A stretch of DNA of 64,000 nt from Paenibacillus wynnii (lineage in GTDB: Bacteria; Bacillota; Bacilli; Paenibacillales; Paenibacillaceae). The translations under genes were made by a program, and so were the position numbers. Under the pieces are notes generated by a model. That model made no database searches and was not told the origin of the DNA. It saw only the letters and a list, made by a program, of their open reading frames with translations. The DNA lies in NCBI RefSeq assembly GCF_030812855.1, contig NZ_JAUSTK010000010.1, positions 91,774-155,773 of the forward strand, written 5' to 3'. The first letter of the stretch is position 1; each line of letters opens with the position of its first letter. Below are positions 53,402 to 62,541 of this stretch, piece by piece.

Positions 53402-55258
53402 ATGAAACAGTGGTTTGATACTTTGTCCAAGTATTTATTTCTGTACAATTTTAGTATCAGAAGCCGGCTTATTTTATATTTTTTGTTTCTTGTTCTCCTT
53501 CCCACCACCATTATCTCAATTACAATTTATAATAAATCGGCCTATATCATCACCCGGAATATGAATACGTCCATCAAAAACAACTTGAATCTTGTACAGG
53601 ACCATCTCATGCAAAAATTCAATAACGCTGACGACGCGATGATCTCCCTGTATCTTAACTCGGAGTTTGCCGATTTGATCTCATCCGATCGGGCTACGGA
53701 CAGCACCGGAATTATTAACGAGCTGAATGAGCTGAACAAAATATTGGAGAGTTTTCCTGCCAGCGGAACAACAGGCGCCCGGTTTGTGCCCATGCTTTAC
53801 ATGGTGAACCGTCCGGAATATACACAATTCAATTTTTCCCGAAGAGTATTTAACATCGACCTGATTTCACTGAAGCCCTGGTACCTGAATATCCCAGCTA
53901 AATCAGATTTCAGCGTGATCGGGTTAAGCTCTCTCGATTCCCAGTACACATTGAAGTTCGCCAAGCGCTTGTTTGGAATCCGGCATACCCAGCTTCCTTA
54001 TGTCGGCATTCTGACTCTGGACATTCCGATCAGCGATTTCAGCACCACCATGGAGCATTACAAGCCTACACCCAATAGCAAGGTTTATATCGTGGATCAG
54101 AACAACAGAATTGCACTCAGCCCCGATTCCGATTTGATTGGGAAAAATCTGAGCACGCAGCAATATTTTCAGAGTATGATAATGTCCGGGACGGATCAAG
54201 ACTTCCACTCTTTTCGTTATGAGCTTGGCAGCAAAAAAATGCTGATAACTTACAAGGAAATTCTCCCCTATGGCTGGAAGGTCATTGCCTTGTCACCCGT
54301 CAGTGAGCTGAATGGGGAGCTTTTCTCCTTTCAGCGGGTTATGTATATTGTCATTGCGATATGTATGTTTGTTTCTTTCATGATGGCCCTGCTCCTGTCC
54401 GAAAACATATCCGCCCCGATCCGCAAATTCGTTCATTCGATGTCCCATGCGGAGAGCGGAAATTTCAACATCAAAATACTGTACAAACGAAAAGACGAGT
54501 TTGCGTATCTGTTTCAGCGCTACAATACGATGATGCAGCAAATCAGAGCGCTGATTGATAAATTATACGTCACCGAGCTGCGCAAAAAAGAAGCCGAGCT
54601 GAAGTCACTCCAGGCACAGATCAATCCTCATTTCCTGTACAATACGCTGGACTCGATCAACTGGATTGCGATACAGCATAATATACCAGAGATCAGCAGC
54701 ATGGTGACCTCGCTGGCCGATTTTTTCCGCTATAGTCTCAGCAAAGGCAACAATGTCATTCCTCTGCGGGATGAACTCCGGCAAGTGGAGAGCTATCTTG
54801 CGATTCAGCATTTCCGCTTTCAAGACAAATTGGAATATGAACTGGAGGAAGTGGATGAGGATCTGCTGGAATGCTGCCTGATCGTCAAGCTGACTCTCCA
54901 GCCTCTGGTCGAAAATGCCATCATCCACGGTATCCAGAAAAAGCGCGGCAAAGGCACCATCCGGATACGCGTACAGATAGAATACGATAACCTGCTCACG
55001 ATTTCTATATTTGACAACGGTGCAGGCGCTGACCCGGGGCAGTTGAATGCTCTGTTGAACAATCAGTCGCACAACAGTACCTCATATGGTGTCCGCAACG
55101 TACACATGAGAATACAGCAATTTTTCGGGGAGCAATACGGCATCAAATATTATCACAACCATGAAGACCGTCAGGGTCTGCTTGTCATTATAAGCTGTCC
55201 TGTCGTTACCACTTGGAATGAGGTGAATACAGATGATAACGATGATTATAGCGGATGA
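53402..55258 (+). CDS. YesM-type sensor histidine kinase
   Basis: A 618-residue membrane kinase. TM1 at about residues 22-42 (LILYFLFLVLLPTTIISITI), an extracellular dCache-like sensor (~45-310), TM2 (~320-340), HAMP, then a His_kinase domain with SLQAQINPHFLYNTLDSINW (phospho-acceptor His410) and a HATPase_c domain ending with DNGAGAD and YGVRNVHMRI. The ATG at 53402 is chosen for its AGAGGAG site and because residues before it are not membrane-like. It overlaps the regulator gene by 26 bp. It likely senses the glycan of the locus. Confidence 0.93.
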   Translation: MKQWFDTLSKYLFLYNFSIRSRLILYFLFLVLLPTTIISITIYNKSAYIITRNMNTSIKNNLNLVQDHLMQKFNNADDAMISLYLNSEFADLISSDRATDSTGIINELNELNKILESFPASGTTGARFVPMLYMVNRPEYTQFNFSRRVFNIDLISLKPWYLNIPAKSDFSVIGLSSLDSQYTLKFAKRLFGIRHTQLPYVGILTLDIPISDFSTTMEHYKPTPNSKVYIVDQNNRIALSPDSDLIGKNLSTQQYFQSMIMSGTDQDFHSFRYELGSKKMLITYKEILPYGWKVIALSPVSELNGELFSFQRVMYIVIAICMFVSFMMALLLSENISAPIRKFVHSMSHAESGNFNIKILYKRKDEFAYLFQRYNTMMQQIRALIDKLYVTELRKKEAELKSLQAQINPHFLYNTLDSINWIAIQHNIPEISSMVTSLADFFRYSLSKGNNVIPLRDELRQVESYLAIQHFRFQDKLEYELEEVDEDLLECCLIVKLTLQPLVENAIIHGIQKKRGKGTIRIRVQIEYDNLLTISIFDNGAGADPGQLNALLNNQSHNSTSYGVRNVHMRIQQFFGEQYGIKYYHNHEDRQGLLVIISCPVVTTWNEVNTDDNDDYSG

Positions 55259-56861
55259 TGAGCCATTTATTCGCAGCAGTCTGAAAAAAGCTTTTAACTG
55301 GGAAGAAGAGTTTGGCATTACGATTATCGGTGAAGCGGAGGACGGACAGGAAGCCTATGAACTGTGTCTTGCCCATCAGCCTGAAATTTTATTTACGGAT
55401 ATTATGATGCCGTTATGGGACGGTTTGCAGGTCGCCGAGAAATTGAAAGAAGCACGCTGTCCTACCAAAATCATTATCATCAGCGGCGTCCAGGACTTCT
55501 CCTACGCCCAAAATGCGCTAATGGTGAATGCGGAGGGTTACATTCTTAAGCCCGTTAAATTACATGAGGTCCAGGATGTCTTCAGAAAAGTGGTTGGCAG
55601 CATTCAGGAAGACCGAGCCGCTCAGGTAAATCTGGATCACCTGAAAAAACAACTGCAGGAGAACACGCCCTTGATCCGCGATAAATTCCTGCAAAACATG
55701 ATTGCGGGCCTCTACCCTGATTCACCGGAAATATGGGAGAAGCTCCGTTTTTTCGAGATTCCTTTGTGCCCCGGCAATCACTTTACCGTTGCTGTGCTAC
55801 AACTCGACGATTACCAAACAGCACTTGAGAAATATTCCGAGGAATACAAGCAACTGCTCTATTTCTCCATTCAAAATATTATCAATGAGATCCTTGAGGC
55901 GCGGCATGCCGGTCTCAGCTTTGTTGCCCATGAAAATGAATTTATCCTTCTATTCTACTCTCCCGATAATGTGAACTCGGAGGAGACAAGCAGAATCTGC
56001 GAGGAATTAATTCAAAACATAGGACGGTTTTTAAAGCTGTCTGTATCGATCGGCATCGGCAGCGCCTGCTTACAGATTCACAAAGTGGCGGAATCCTATA
56101 AGGAAGCACTGACCGCATTAATATACAAATTCTATACCGGACAGCACTCGATTATCCATATTAACGATATTCAGCCCGGCACGGAAACGCTGCAAAGCAC
56201 CTATTTCTATAAATTTCACGCCGGCTTGATGAATGCGCTGAAGGTTGGCAATACCGACAAGGTCGTCTCCTTGCTGGAGGAGCTTTTTCAACTGTTGAGC
56301 GAACCGAAGCTGCAAATCGATTATGTGCAAAATATATGCTCTGAGATTATATTCACCTCCGCCAGAACCCTATATGAACTGGATGAAAATATAGAGTATG
56401 TGCTGAAGGACAGAATGACAATCATGAATGATCTATACAATAAAATGAATATCCAACAGTTAAAGGACTATATGCTTCAGCTTTTTACGGACTTAACCCG
56501 CTATCTTGAAAATAAAAACACAACCAAAAATAGCAAAACCATTAACAAAATCAAAGAAATTATCCATGAGGGCTACTCGCAGGAACTGTCGATCTCGAAA
56601 ATTGCCGAACAGGTCTTTCTAACCCCCAATTATATCAGCCTAATCTTCAAACAGGGAACGAAGGAGACAATCACGGATTACATCACTAAAGTGCGTATAG
56701 AGCATGCCAAGAAGCTGCTGCACAATACCGACCTTAAGGTAAGGGAAATCGCTGAGCAGGTAGGATACGAGAATCCCCACTACTTCAGCACCGTCTTCAA
56801 AAAAACGGCCGGGTCCCATCCACTGAAATACCGTACGGATATTACCCATCAAAGCCATTAG
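55233..56861 (+). CDS. YesN-type AraC response regulator
   Basis: A 542-residue response regulator. N-terminal receiver with Asp8/Asp9, phospho-acceptor Asp56 (LFTDIMMP), and Lys in YILKPVKLHEV. The long middle region has no clear domain. The C-terminal AraC HTH is ELSISKIAEQVFLTPNYISLIFKQG ... LKVREIAEQVGYENPHYFSTVFKK. It is translationally coupled to the kinase. It should activate the minus-strand glycan operon that starts at 51616; its binding site could not be picked by eye. Confidence 0.93.
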   Translation: MITMIIADDEPFIRSSLKKAFNWEEEFGITIIGEAEDGQEAYELCLAHQPEILFTDIMMPLWDGLQVAEKLKEARCPTKIIIISGVQDFSYAQNALMVNAEGYILKPVKLHEVQDVFRKVVGSIQEDRAAQVNLDHLKKQLQENTPLIRDKFLQNMIAGLYPDSPEIWEKLRFFEIPLCPGNHFTVAVLQLDDYQTALEKYSEEYKQLLYFSIQNIINEILEARHAGLSFVAHENEFILLFYSPDNVNSEETSRICEELIQNIGRFLKLSVSIGIGSACLQIHKVAESYKEALTALIYKFYTGQHSIIHINDIQPGTETLQSTYFYKFHAGLMNALKVGNTDKVVSLLEELFQLLSEPKLQIDYVQNICSEIIFTSARTLYELDENIEYVLKDRMTIMNDLYNKMNIQQLKDYMLQLFTDLTRYLENKNTTKNSKTINKIKEIIHEGYSQELSISKIAEQVFLTPNYISLIFKQGTKETITDYITKVRIEHAKKLLHNTDLKVREIAEQVGYENPHYFSTVFKKTAGSHPLKYRTDITHQSH

Positions 56862-56892
56862 GGAAGATGCAAAGCGTTGCAAGCCTGCCCAG

Positions 56893-57051
56893 GTGCCGGT
56901 ATTTCGCTCATTTCAACATGTAACGGACAATACTGTAGTTGGCGACATCATCGTCATACGGTCTGACTCACCGCAACCCTGGGTCACAGTTCAGTTCCAA
57001 GGAACTTTTTATAATGTACGTTCTATAAATCTAGATGGCAAATTAGATACC
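56893..57051 (+). other. Short coding-like fragment, unknown
   Basis: Frame TDNTVVGDIIVIRSDSPQPWVTVQFQGTFYNVRSINLDGKLDTL looks like natural protein, with no start site and running into the convergent gene. Probably a remnant; no family recognised. Confidence 0.25.
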
Positions 57052-57759
57052 TTAACACCTTACATGTTTTCGTTTGAAACCAAGTTGATCTTTATCTACT
57101 GCCTTTTGAATATTTCCGGAAGGATTTAGGAAGCTGCTTTTGTTCTTATCCCGTTTGACTTCTACCGGGCCTATTGCTTTTGCGGTTTCGACTGCCTTAT
57201 CATGGAGCGGCAAATAGGATACCCCCACTGTGTAAATAAAATTACTCATAGCGTATTTGGTTCGTTCGGGAGAATCGCGAATCGTATTTTCCACAATTTC
57301 AAGCATATTGGCAATTTTACTTTCGGAAAATTCACTGTCCCGGCGATTACCTAAGAGCCAGCAGTAACAACTCCAGCCCGCTGACATCCTCAGCTCTTCA
57401 CCGCTTGCGATCCATTTGTCGGCAACTTCTTGTGCAATATCTGCTTCTGCCAAGGTTACTGCAACCACAAAATCGGACAACATATAAAAATAAGCCCCAT
57501 CCATCCAACGATCAAAATCCGCTTCAGTCATTGCCTTTGGGTCTGCAATTATGCCCGCAAAGTACATTGCGTCATAATTCCCTGTGGCGTAAAGCTCCTC
57601 AGCCAAAGGCTGATTGATTTTAATTTTCTTAAAGATGGGCTTCATACTGCCTGTGGCCACACCAAAAAGCGGTTCGTGCGCGCCATTGGATAAGTACATT
57701 TTCTTGGTTCGTTCCTTGCCGAGAGCTTCAAGCTCCTGCATCACCATTTCTAAATTCAT
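57052..57759 (-). CDS. DNA alkylation repair protein (AlkD-like HEAT-repeat)
   Basis: A 235-residue all-helical protein of the DNA alkylation repair (AlkC/AlkD-like) family. Marks: MQELEALGKERTKKMYLSNGAHEPLFGVATGSMKPIFKKIK at the N-terminus, then helical pairs such as MYFAGIIADPKAMTEADFDRWMDG and SSAGWSC-like MSAGWSCYCWLLGNRRDSEF. Members excise alkylated bases, but many paralogues are inactive. The ATG at 57759 is preferred over a GTG three codons earlier, since AAGGAAGG then has normal spacing. Confidence 0.85.
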   Translation of the reverse strand: MNLEMVMQELEALGKERTKKMYLSNGAHEPLFGVATGSMKPIFKKIKINQPLAEELYATGNYDAMYFAGIIADPKAMTEADFDRWMDGAYFYMLSDFVVAVTLAEADIAQEVADKWIASGEELRMSAGWSCYCWLLGNRRDSEFSESKIANMLEIVENTIRDSPERTKYAMSNFIYTVGVSYLPLHDKAVETAKAIGPVEVKRDKNKSSFLNPSGNIQKAVDKDQLGFKRKHVRC

Positions 57760-58014
57760 TGCTAACACTTCCTTCCTTAAGCATGTTATGGCTCCATTTT
57801 AGTATACAATTATATAACTTCATTTATTGCAGAGATTACAACAAATTCTCGTATCAATAGACAATCCTCTTAATCCCATAAGCGCGCCCATACGCCGGCC
57901 GCCGCCTCCTTCATTGCTGATGCCTTACGGTCAACCTGGTAGGTCCCTTCCGCCCAAGTCCAAATGATCTTCTTATAATAATTTCCTCCAGCTCGCCCAT
58001 CCAGTACACAGCCT

Positions 58015-58096
58015 ATAAATAGGCACTTATCCCTGACGAACCGCCCAGCATAGGCATATATATGGGTTAGGAAATGTACCTTGAGAAGATGAGGAT
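58015..58096 (+). promoter_or_regulatory. Conserved leader of the second LysM gene
   Basis: ATAGGCACTTATCCCTGACGAACCGCCC...TAGGCATATATATGGGTTAGGAAA is the counterpart of 21258-21345. Only a short part around the start differs. The rest of 57769-58014 shows no gene. Confidence 0.5.
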
Positions 58097-58414
58097 ATGA
58101 ATCATATTGTTCAACCCGGCGACACGATGTGGTCGATTGCCGCCCGTTACGGTGTAACCGTGGATTCGATATTGCGGGCCAACAATCTAACCAATCCGAA
58201 TTATATCTATTTGGGGCAAAACTTAATCATCCCCACACCAGGCGGCTTTCCGTTGCCGCTTCCAATCCCTTCTCCCGGGCCGCAGCCCGGTGCAGGCTTG
58301 GTCCGGCGCGTTGAACGGTTGGAACGCCAATACACAGTAATCGAGGCTGAATTGGACCGTCAAATACAGCGCATCAACCGGCTGGAGCAAAGAGTTAGAC
58401 GATTGGAACAATAA
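58097..58414 (+). CDS. LysM-domain protein with C-terminal coiled coil (copy 2)
   Basis: A 105-residue protein nearly the same as the one at 21346: LysM ([29 protein letters not shown]), Pro-rich linker, then the same coiled-coil end [33 protein letters not shown]. Differences are limited to the linker and a few residues. An AGAAGATGAGG sequence precedes the ATG. The two genes lie in the same direction, 36.7 kb apart. Confidence 0.85.
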   Translation: MNHIVQPGDTMWSIAARYGVTVDSILRANNLTNPNYIYLGQNLIIPTPGGFPLPLPIPSPGPQPGAGLVRRVERLERQYTVIEAELDRQIQRINRLEQRVRRLEQ

Positions 58415-58449
58415 GATCGACTGGTGCTGCCGAAAGTTATCTGATCCCA

Positions 58450-58487
58450 AAGAAAAAGGCTCCTGCTTGAATTATGCAAGAGCCTTT
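58450..58487. terminator. Bidirectional terminator between LysM and GNAT genes
   Basis: AAAAAGGCTC and GAGCCTTTTT arms with an inner CTGC.../GCA pairing; A and T runs at both ends. Confidence 0.85.
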
Positions 58488-58492
58488 TTCCT

Positions 58493-59398
58493 CTAATCTA
58501 TTTCATAGCCAATCGTCAGTCTAAACCCGTACAATTCGTAGCCGATCTGCGTATACAGGCGAATGGCCTTCCGGTTGCTTCCATGAGTGCCCAAGGTGGC
58601 GATAGTCTTACCCTGCTTTTTCAGATCCTTCAGCGCTGTACAGATGATGCTTCGGGCGACGCCTTTTTTCTGCCAATCCGGAATAACAAACACGTTCTCC
58701 GTTGCACTTCTCTCCTCTGTGATTCTCCACGTTGAAGTATTGCCAATGAATTGGCTATCATGGAACGCACAATAGTTGACCATTTCCTGCGCCCCCTGCA
58801 TCCACCTCAGATGATTCATGCTCCACGCCACCCCATCGAAAGAAGCGAGCTCAGCTTGATGATATTTTTCCAAAGCCTCGCTGTTATCCAGTGCAAAAGG
58901 TAGCACCCGCACCTCATCCGGTAAAGGATAGCAGGGAATGTCCCGGCTAAGGTCAAATTTAAAGACGACAATCGTATCGTAGATGGTAAATCCGCGTGAA
59001 AGCAGATAGCTCAGATCTTTGAGATTATCCGTGTCCATATATTGGGCCATCACAATACGCTTGTCTGGATGTTCTGCTTTGATTTCTCTGGATCGTCTGA
59101 GCAATGCTTCCGTCAGAGCATCTTTGACACGTTCATCCTCCATATGGGCCGCAAATGTGATCTCAAAAGTAAGATATCGGATGAAATTCAGGTCGTCATC
59201 AGGACGGATTGCCTGAAATGTATCATGCTCCATCAGATGGGCAACCGCTACAATCTCATCTTCTCCACTGACTGCGCAGAACATATTTTTCTTATTTAGA
59301 TCATCATGATACAGGTATAGCAATTTTAGAACAAAATCCAGTCTTTCCATTTGCTCCACATCTTCATCTTTCGGATTCCGGATAATAAACTCCTTCAT
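58493..59398 (-). CDS. GNAT family N-acetyltransferase (two-lobed)
   Basis: A ~301-residue protein with a C-terminal GNAT domain: TENVFVIPDWQKKGVARSIICTALKDLKKQGKTIATLGTHGSNRKAIRLYTQIGYEL (acetyl-CoA motif A and the C-terminal motif). The N-terminal half is a second, degenerate GNAT-like lobe (ISGEDEIVAVAHLMEHDTFQ). The start is uncertain: ATG at 59398 (MKEFIIRNPKDED, typical GNAT start) or 59434. Substrate unknown. Confidence 0.85.
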   Translation of the reverse strand: MKEFIIRNPKDEDVEQMERLDFVLKLLYLYHDDLNKKNMFCAVSGEDEIVAVAHLMEHDTFQAIRPDDDLNFIRYLTFEITFAAHMEDERVKDALTEALLRRSREIKAEHPDKRIVMAQYMDTDNLKDLSYLLSRGFTIYDTIVVFKFDLSRDIPCYPLPDEVRVLPFALDNSEALEKYHQAELASFDGVAWSMNHLRWMQGAQEMVNYCAFHDSQFIGNTSTWRITEERSATENVFVIPDWQKKGVARSIICTALKDLKKQGKTIATLGTHGSNRKAIRLYTQIGYELYGFRLTIGYEID

Positions 59399-59580
59399 GA
59401 GTGAACATCGTCTCCATTCCTGTCTTCTTCTCATTTAAAATGATGGATGAGTTAAGGAAAATGAGCAAGGGAGACTTTAAATATAGACATCTTTACCGTG
59501 TAAATGACATGCTGAGCGAATATGACATACCCCTGTCACTTCTCTATGATATAACTAAAGTAAAAACGAGGTGCGCTGCC

Positions 59581-60120
59581 ATGGCAAGCTATGAGTATTC
59601 TTCCAAAGCCGAATTAATGGAGACCATCCACACCAAGTATCTGCTTCTGGACGCAGAGTTTGAGGACATACATAACAATCAAAAAGATGTAAGAATACCC
59701 GGGGTGGATAAAACGCCTGCGGAGATCATCGCCTACCAGCTTGGCTGGCTTCATCTTGTGATGAAATGGGATAAGGATGAACGTGAAGGCCGTGATGTTG
59801 TTATGCCGTCTCCGGGCTACAAATGGAACCAGCTTGGCGGACTGTACCAGTCTTTTTACGAGAAATACGCCGAAGCTTCCATTTCCAAACTGCGGGACTT
59901 ATTCCGGCAGACCGAACGGGAGTGGCTGAATTGGGTCAGCACATTAACTGAAGAAGAGCTTTTTACACAGGGCATCCGCAAATGGACAGGCAGTAAGGAG
60001 AACTGGCCGATGGCCAGGTGGATTCATATCAATTCTGCGGCTCCGTTCACCACCTTCCGGGCAAAAACCAGAAAGTGGAAGAAATATAGTATTCAGGAAA
60101 ACTCTAGCACTGTAGAATGA
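59581..60120 (+). CDS. ClbS/DfsB family four-helix-bundle protein
   Basis: A 179-residue protein of the ClbS/DfsB (DUF1706) family. Marks: SSKAELMETIHTKYLLLDAEFEDI, VDKTPAEIIAYQLGWLHLVMKWDKDEREG, and NWPMARWIHINSAAPFTTFRAKTRKWKK at the end. ClbS itself protects against colibactin, but most members are uncharacterised DinB-like proteins. The ATG at 59581 has a GAGGTG site; the frame is open 60 codons further up, but that part is not family-like and overlaps the leader of the divergent GNAT. Confidence 0.85.
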   Translation: MASYEYSSKAELMETIHTKYLLLDAEFEDIHNNQKDVRIPGVDKTPAEIIAYQLGWLHLVMKWDKDEREGRDVVMPSPGYKWNQLGGLYQSFYEKYAEASISKLRDLFRQTEREWLNWVSTLTEEELFTQGIRKWTGSKENWPMARWIHINSAAPFTTFRAKTRKWKKYSIQENSSTVE

Positions 60121-60166
60121 ATATAGGTCTATGAATTAAAACAAAACTAGGCAAGAGGTGTATCCG

Positions 60167-61155
60167 ATGAAGGAGCAGTATACAGCAAGGCTTGAATTGT
60201 TTGCTGATAACGCGCAGAGGGTTAAAAAGGCGTTTGCCTGGCAAAATGCCATGGTCAACCGATTGGCTGCATTACTGTACACGGCAGAAAATAAAATAGC
60301 GGATGATGGCGCGATTCGCGAGAGCTTTGAGCTTATTAAAGAGAATACCGGACTCTTTTCTTCCTTCAGGGGTACTTCGGCAATCAGCATCGCTGCCCTG
60401 CTTTCTCTGTCTACGGATAGACAAACGCAGCTTGCACACACGCTTGCCGTTTATGACATGATGAAGAACGCCAAATTCAGAGCCTCAGATTATCTCGTCG
60501 TTGCCGCCTATCAGATCGCCGCTAATACTACATCAGATCAATACCTGCGCACCGTAGAGCGGGTAAAAGCATTCTACGACGGCATGAAAGCACACCACCG
60601 CTTCCTTACGGGACAGGACGACTATATCTTTGCCGCAATGCTCGGCCTTTCCGATATCGCGACATTCCAAGCGGTGTGGCGAGCATGGAGCAGCTCTATG
60701 CTGCTCTGAAGCCCGAGTTTCTATCCGGGAACAGCGTGCAAGCCCTGACACAGGTATTGATTCTTGGAGATGAAGCGCCAGAAGCAACGGTCCGTGTACT
60801 TGCCTTACGCGATGCCTTCCGTTCACGAGGTATCCGACTGGACAAAGAATATACCCTTTCTTCGCTAGGCGTACTATCGTTACTCCCCTGTGACAGGGAA
60901 GCTATCGTTAGCGATGTCTCGGATACATACGAATTTTTGCGTACGAAAAAAAGCTTCGGGAATTGGTCCATTAGCAAGCAGGAATTGCTGCTGCTGTCGT
61001 CTGCGCTGGTAGCCTTCAAATCTGTAGATGATGTCAAAAGCGGCATTCTAACCACAACCCTCTCCACCAGCATTACTAATATTGTAATTGCGCAGCAGAC
61101 CGCGATTGCCGCAGCTGCTGCTGCATCGGCTGCCGCTGCTTCCTCTTCGAGTTAG
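60167..61155 (+). pseudogene. DUF4003 family gene, frameshifted by a GT duplication
   Basis: A ~329-codon DUF4003 gene broken near its middle. The first part (MKEQYTARLELFADNAQRVKKAF ... MLGLSDIATFQAV) reads to 60673. The sequence GTGT at 60674-60677 then shifts the frame: dropping one GT gives ...QAVASMEQLYAALKPEF, continuing to the stop at 61155. As it stands, the first frame ends at 60709. A GTG at 60676 could start the second part separately. The C-terminus is an Ala/Ser-rich tail. Function unknown. The start has an AAGAGGTG site. Confidence 0.82.
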
Positions 61156-61162
61156 CAACAAA

Positions 61163-61213
61163 AGGGAATGGATGCGAGGTGCCGGGGTTCCCCGTTCTCC
61201 ATCATCCATTCCC
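61163..61213. terminator. Hairpin between convergent genes
   Basis: GGGAATGGATG and CATCCATTCCC arms of 11 bp with an inner GGGG/CCCC pairing. No long T run, so a modest terminator for both sides. Confidence 0.55.
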
Positions 61214-61232
61214 CATTGTGCTCACACTTGCT

Positions 61233-62537
61233 TCAATCCATGAAAATATCATCCAAAGCTCTTCCGTCACAAGGATTGAACTCAATCCCTAGAATCTTGG
61301 CCATCGTAGGGGCGATGTCAACCATTTCGATATCACCAATGTTGTAGTCTTTTTTAATTTTATCTCCCGAGACAACGAGATTACATCTATAATCACTCTT
61401 TTCAGGAGAATAACCATGCGTTGCATATCTAACCCCTTGTTCTTCCAAATCTACTATAGTCGGCTCTTCCAGGCTTTCATCGAAACAATAACCTATCTTG
61501 GCTTCAAGCATAACCCTTGTAGATTGGTCCACATGAAGACGATCTAACGCCTCTCTACCATATACACTCTCAATACCTGTGGAGTCATCCTTCATATAAT
61601 CTTCAACAGCCGCCAATGCTATTTGTTCAGCTTGCCTGTCACCCGGTTGGATATGCAGATAAGCAGACCCGCCCCCGCATTGAAAATAAGCCCGCCATCT
61701 CATCTCGCCATTCTCTTCAAAGATCAGACCTTTTTCCTGCAAAAGGTTGTTCAGATGCACTTTGTATCTGACGTTGAACTGTCCATGGTCACCCAATACC
61801 AGGAATATCGTATCATTCTTCATCCCGGCGTCATCCACGGCCTGCATAATATCGCCCAGCCTGTTATCCATACGCTCTATTACCTGCTTCACTTCATCGC
61901 TGTCCGTTCCATACACATGTTTGGCATCATCCAGATCAATCAAATGCATCATGAGCAGGTTAGGCTTTTTTCGCTTAATCGTGTCTACGGCACACTTTGT
62001 TGTAAAATCATCCAGATAGGGCTGCTTAATCCCTTGTCTGACCCGTCTATGTTTCATCTCCATCTGGAGGCAGTATAGGGGGCTCCCGCTTCGCAACACC
62101 TTAAGGGCCTGGTTCTCGTTGTTGATAGCTCTGATTTCAGGAATATTATATCGGATAGAGGATTTGCCGGATACCGGCCATAGAATGGCGGCAGTATTCA
62201 TCCGGTGTTCGCGCACAGCATCATAAATGGTGGGTACCTTGATCGCATTCCGAAACCAGAACCAGCTTTGCTGCTCTTCCTTAACAAACGGTTGAAAAGG
62301 ATTATTGTGATGGACGCCATGCTTATCCGGATAGACACCGGTGGCTATTGTAGTATGTACCACATAAGTGAGTGTGGGATATACGCTCCGTAATCTATTG
62401 CTGTGGGCTCCGCCCTTCATTAATTTCGACAGGTTTGGCATACGGCTGGCCATTTCCCAATTGTCCTCTGAGAAGGCATCGTATGAGATAACAATCAGAT
62501 GTTTGGCCATTGCTGCTTGTACTGGTTTTGGTTTCAT
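61233..62537 (-). CDS. Alkaline-phosphatase-superfamily phosphodiesterase
   Basis: A 434-residue nucleotide pyrophosphatase/phosphodiesterase-type protein. The catalytic Thr is in SVYPTLTYVVHTTIATG (about residue 45), with metal ligands in VISYDAF, LIDLDDAKH, VLGDHGQ and ATHGYSPE. There is no signal peptide, so it is cytoplasmic, unlike many relatives. It starts 4 bp after the transporter at 62542 with an AGGGGTAA site, so they form one operon. Substrate unknown; a nucleotide or phosphodiester headgroup is likely. Confidence 0.88.
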   Translation of the reverse strand: MKPKPVQAAMAKHLIVISYDAFSEDNWEMASRMPNLSKLMKGGAHSNRLRSVYPTLTYVVHTTIATGVYPDKHGVHHNNPFQPFVKEEQQSWFWFRNAIKVPTIYDAVREHRMNTAAILWPVSGKSSIRYNIPEIRAINNENQALKVLRSGSPLYCLQMEMKHRRVRQGIKQPYLDDFTTKCAVDTIKRKKPNLLMMHLIDLDDAKHVYGTDSDEVKQVIERMDNRLGDIMQAVDDAGMKNDTIFLVLGDHGQFNVRYKVHLNNLLQEKGLIFEENGEMRWRAYFQCGGGSAYLHIQPGDRQAEQIALAAVEDYMKDDSTGIESVYGREALDRLHVDQSTRVMLEAKIGYCFDESLEEPTIVDLEEQGVRYATHGYSPEKSDYRCNLVVSGDKIKKDYNIGDIEMVDIAPTMAKILGIEFNPCDGRALDDIFMD

Positions 62538-62541
62538 ATCA

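Noticed and set aside
59401..59580. 60-codon N-terminal extension of the ClbS/DfsB-like protein
   Set aside because: Composition is not family-like and the internal ATG at 59581 has a proper ribosome binding site.
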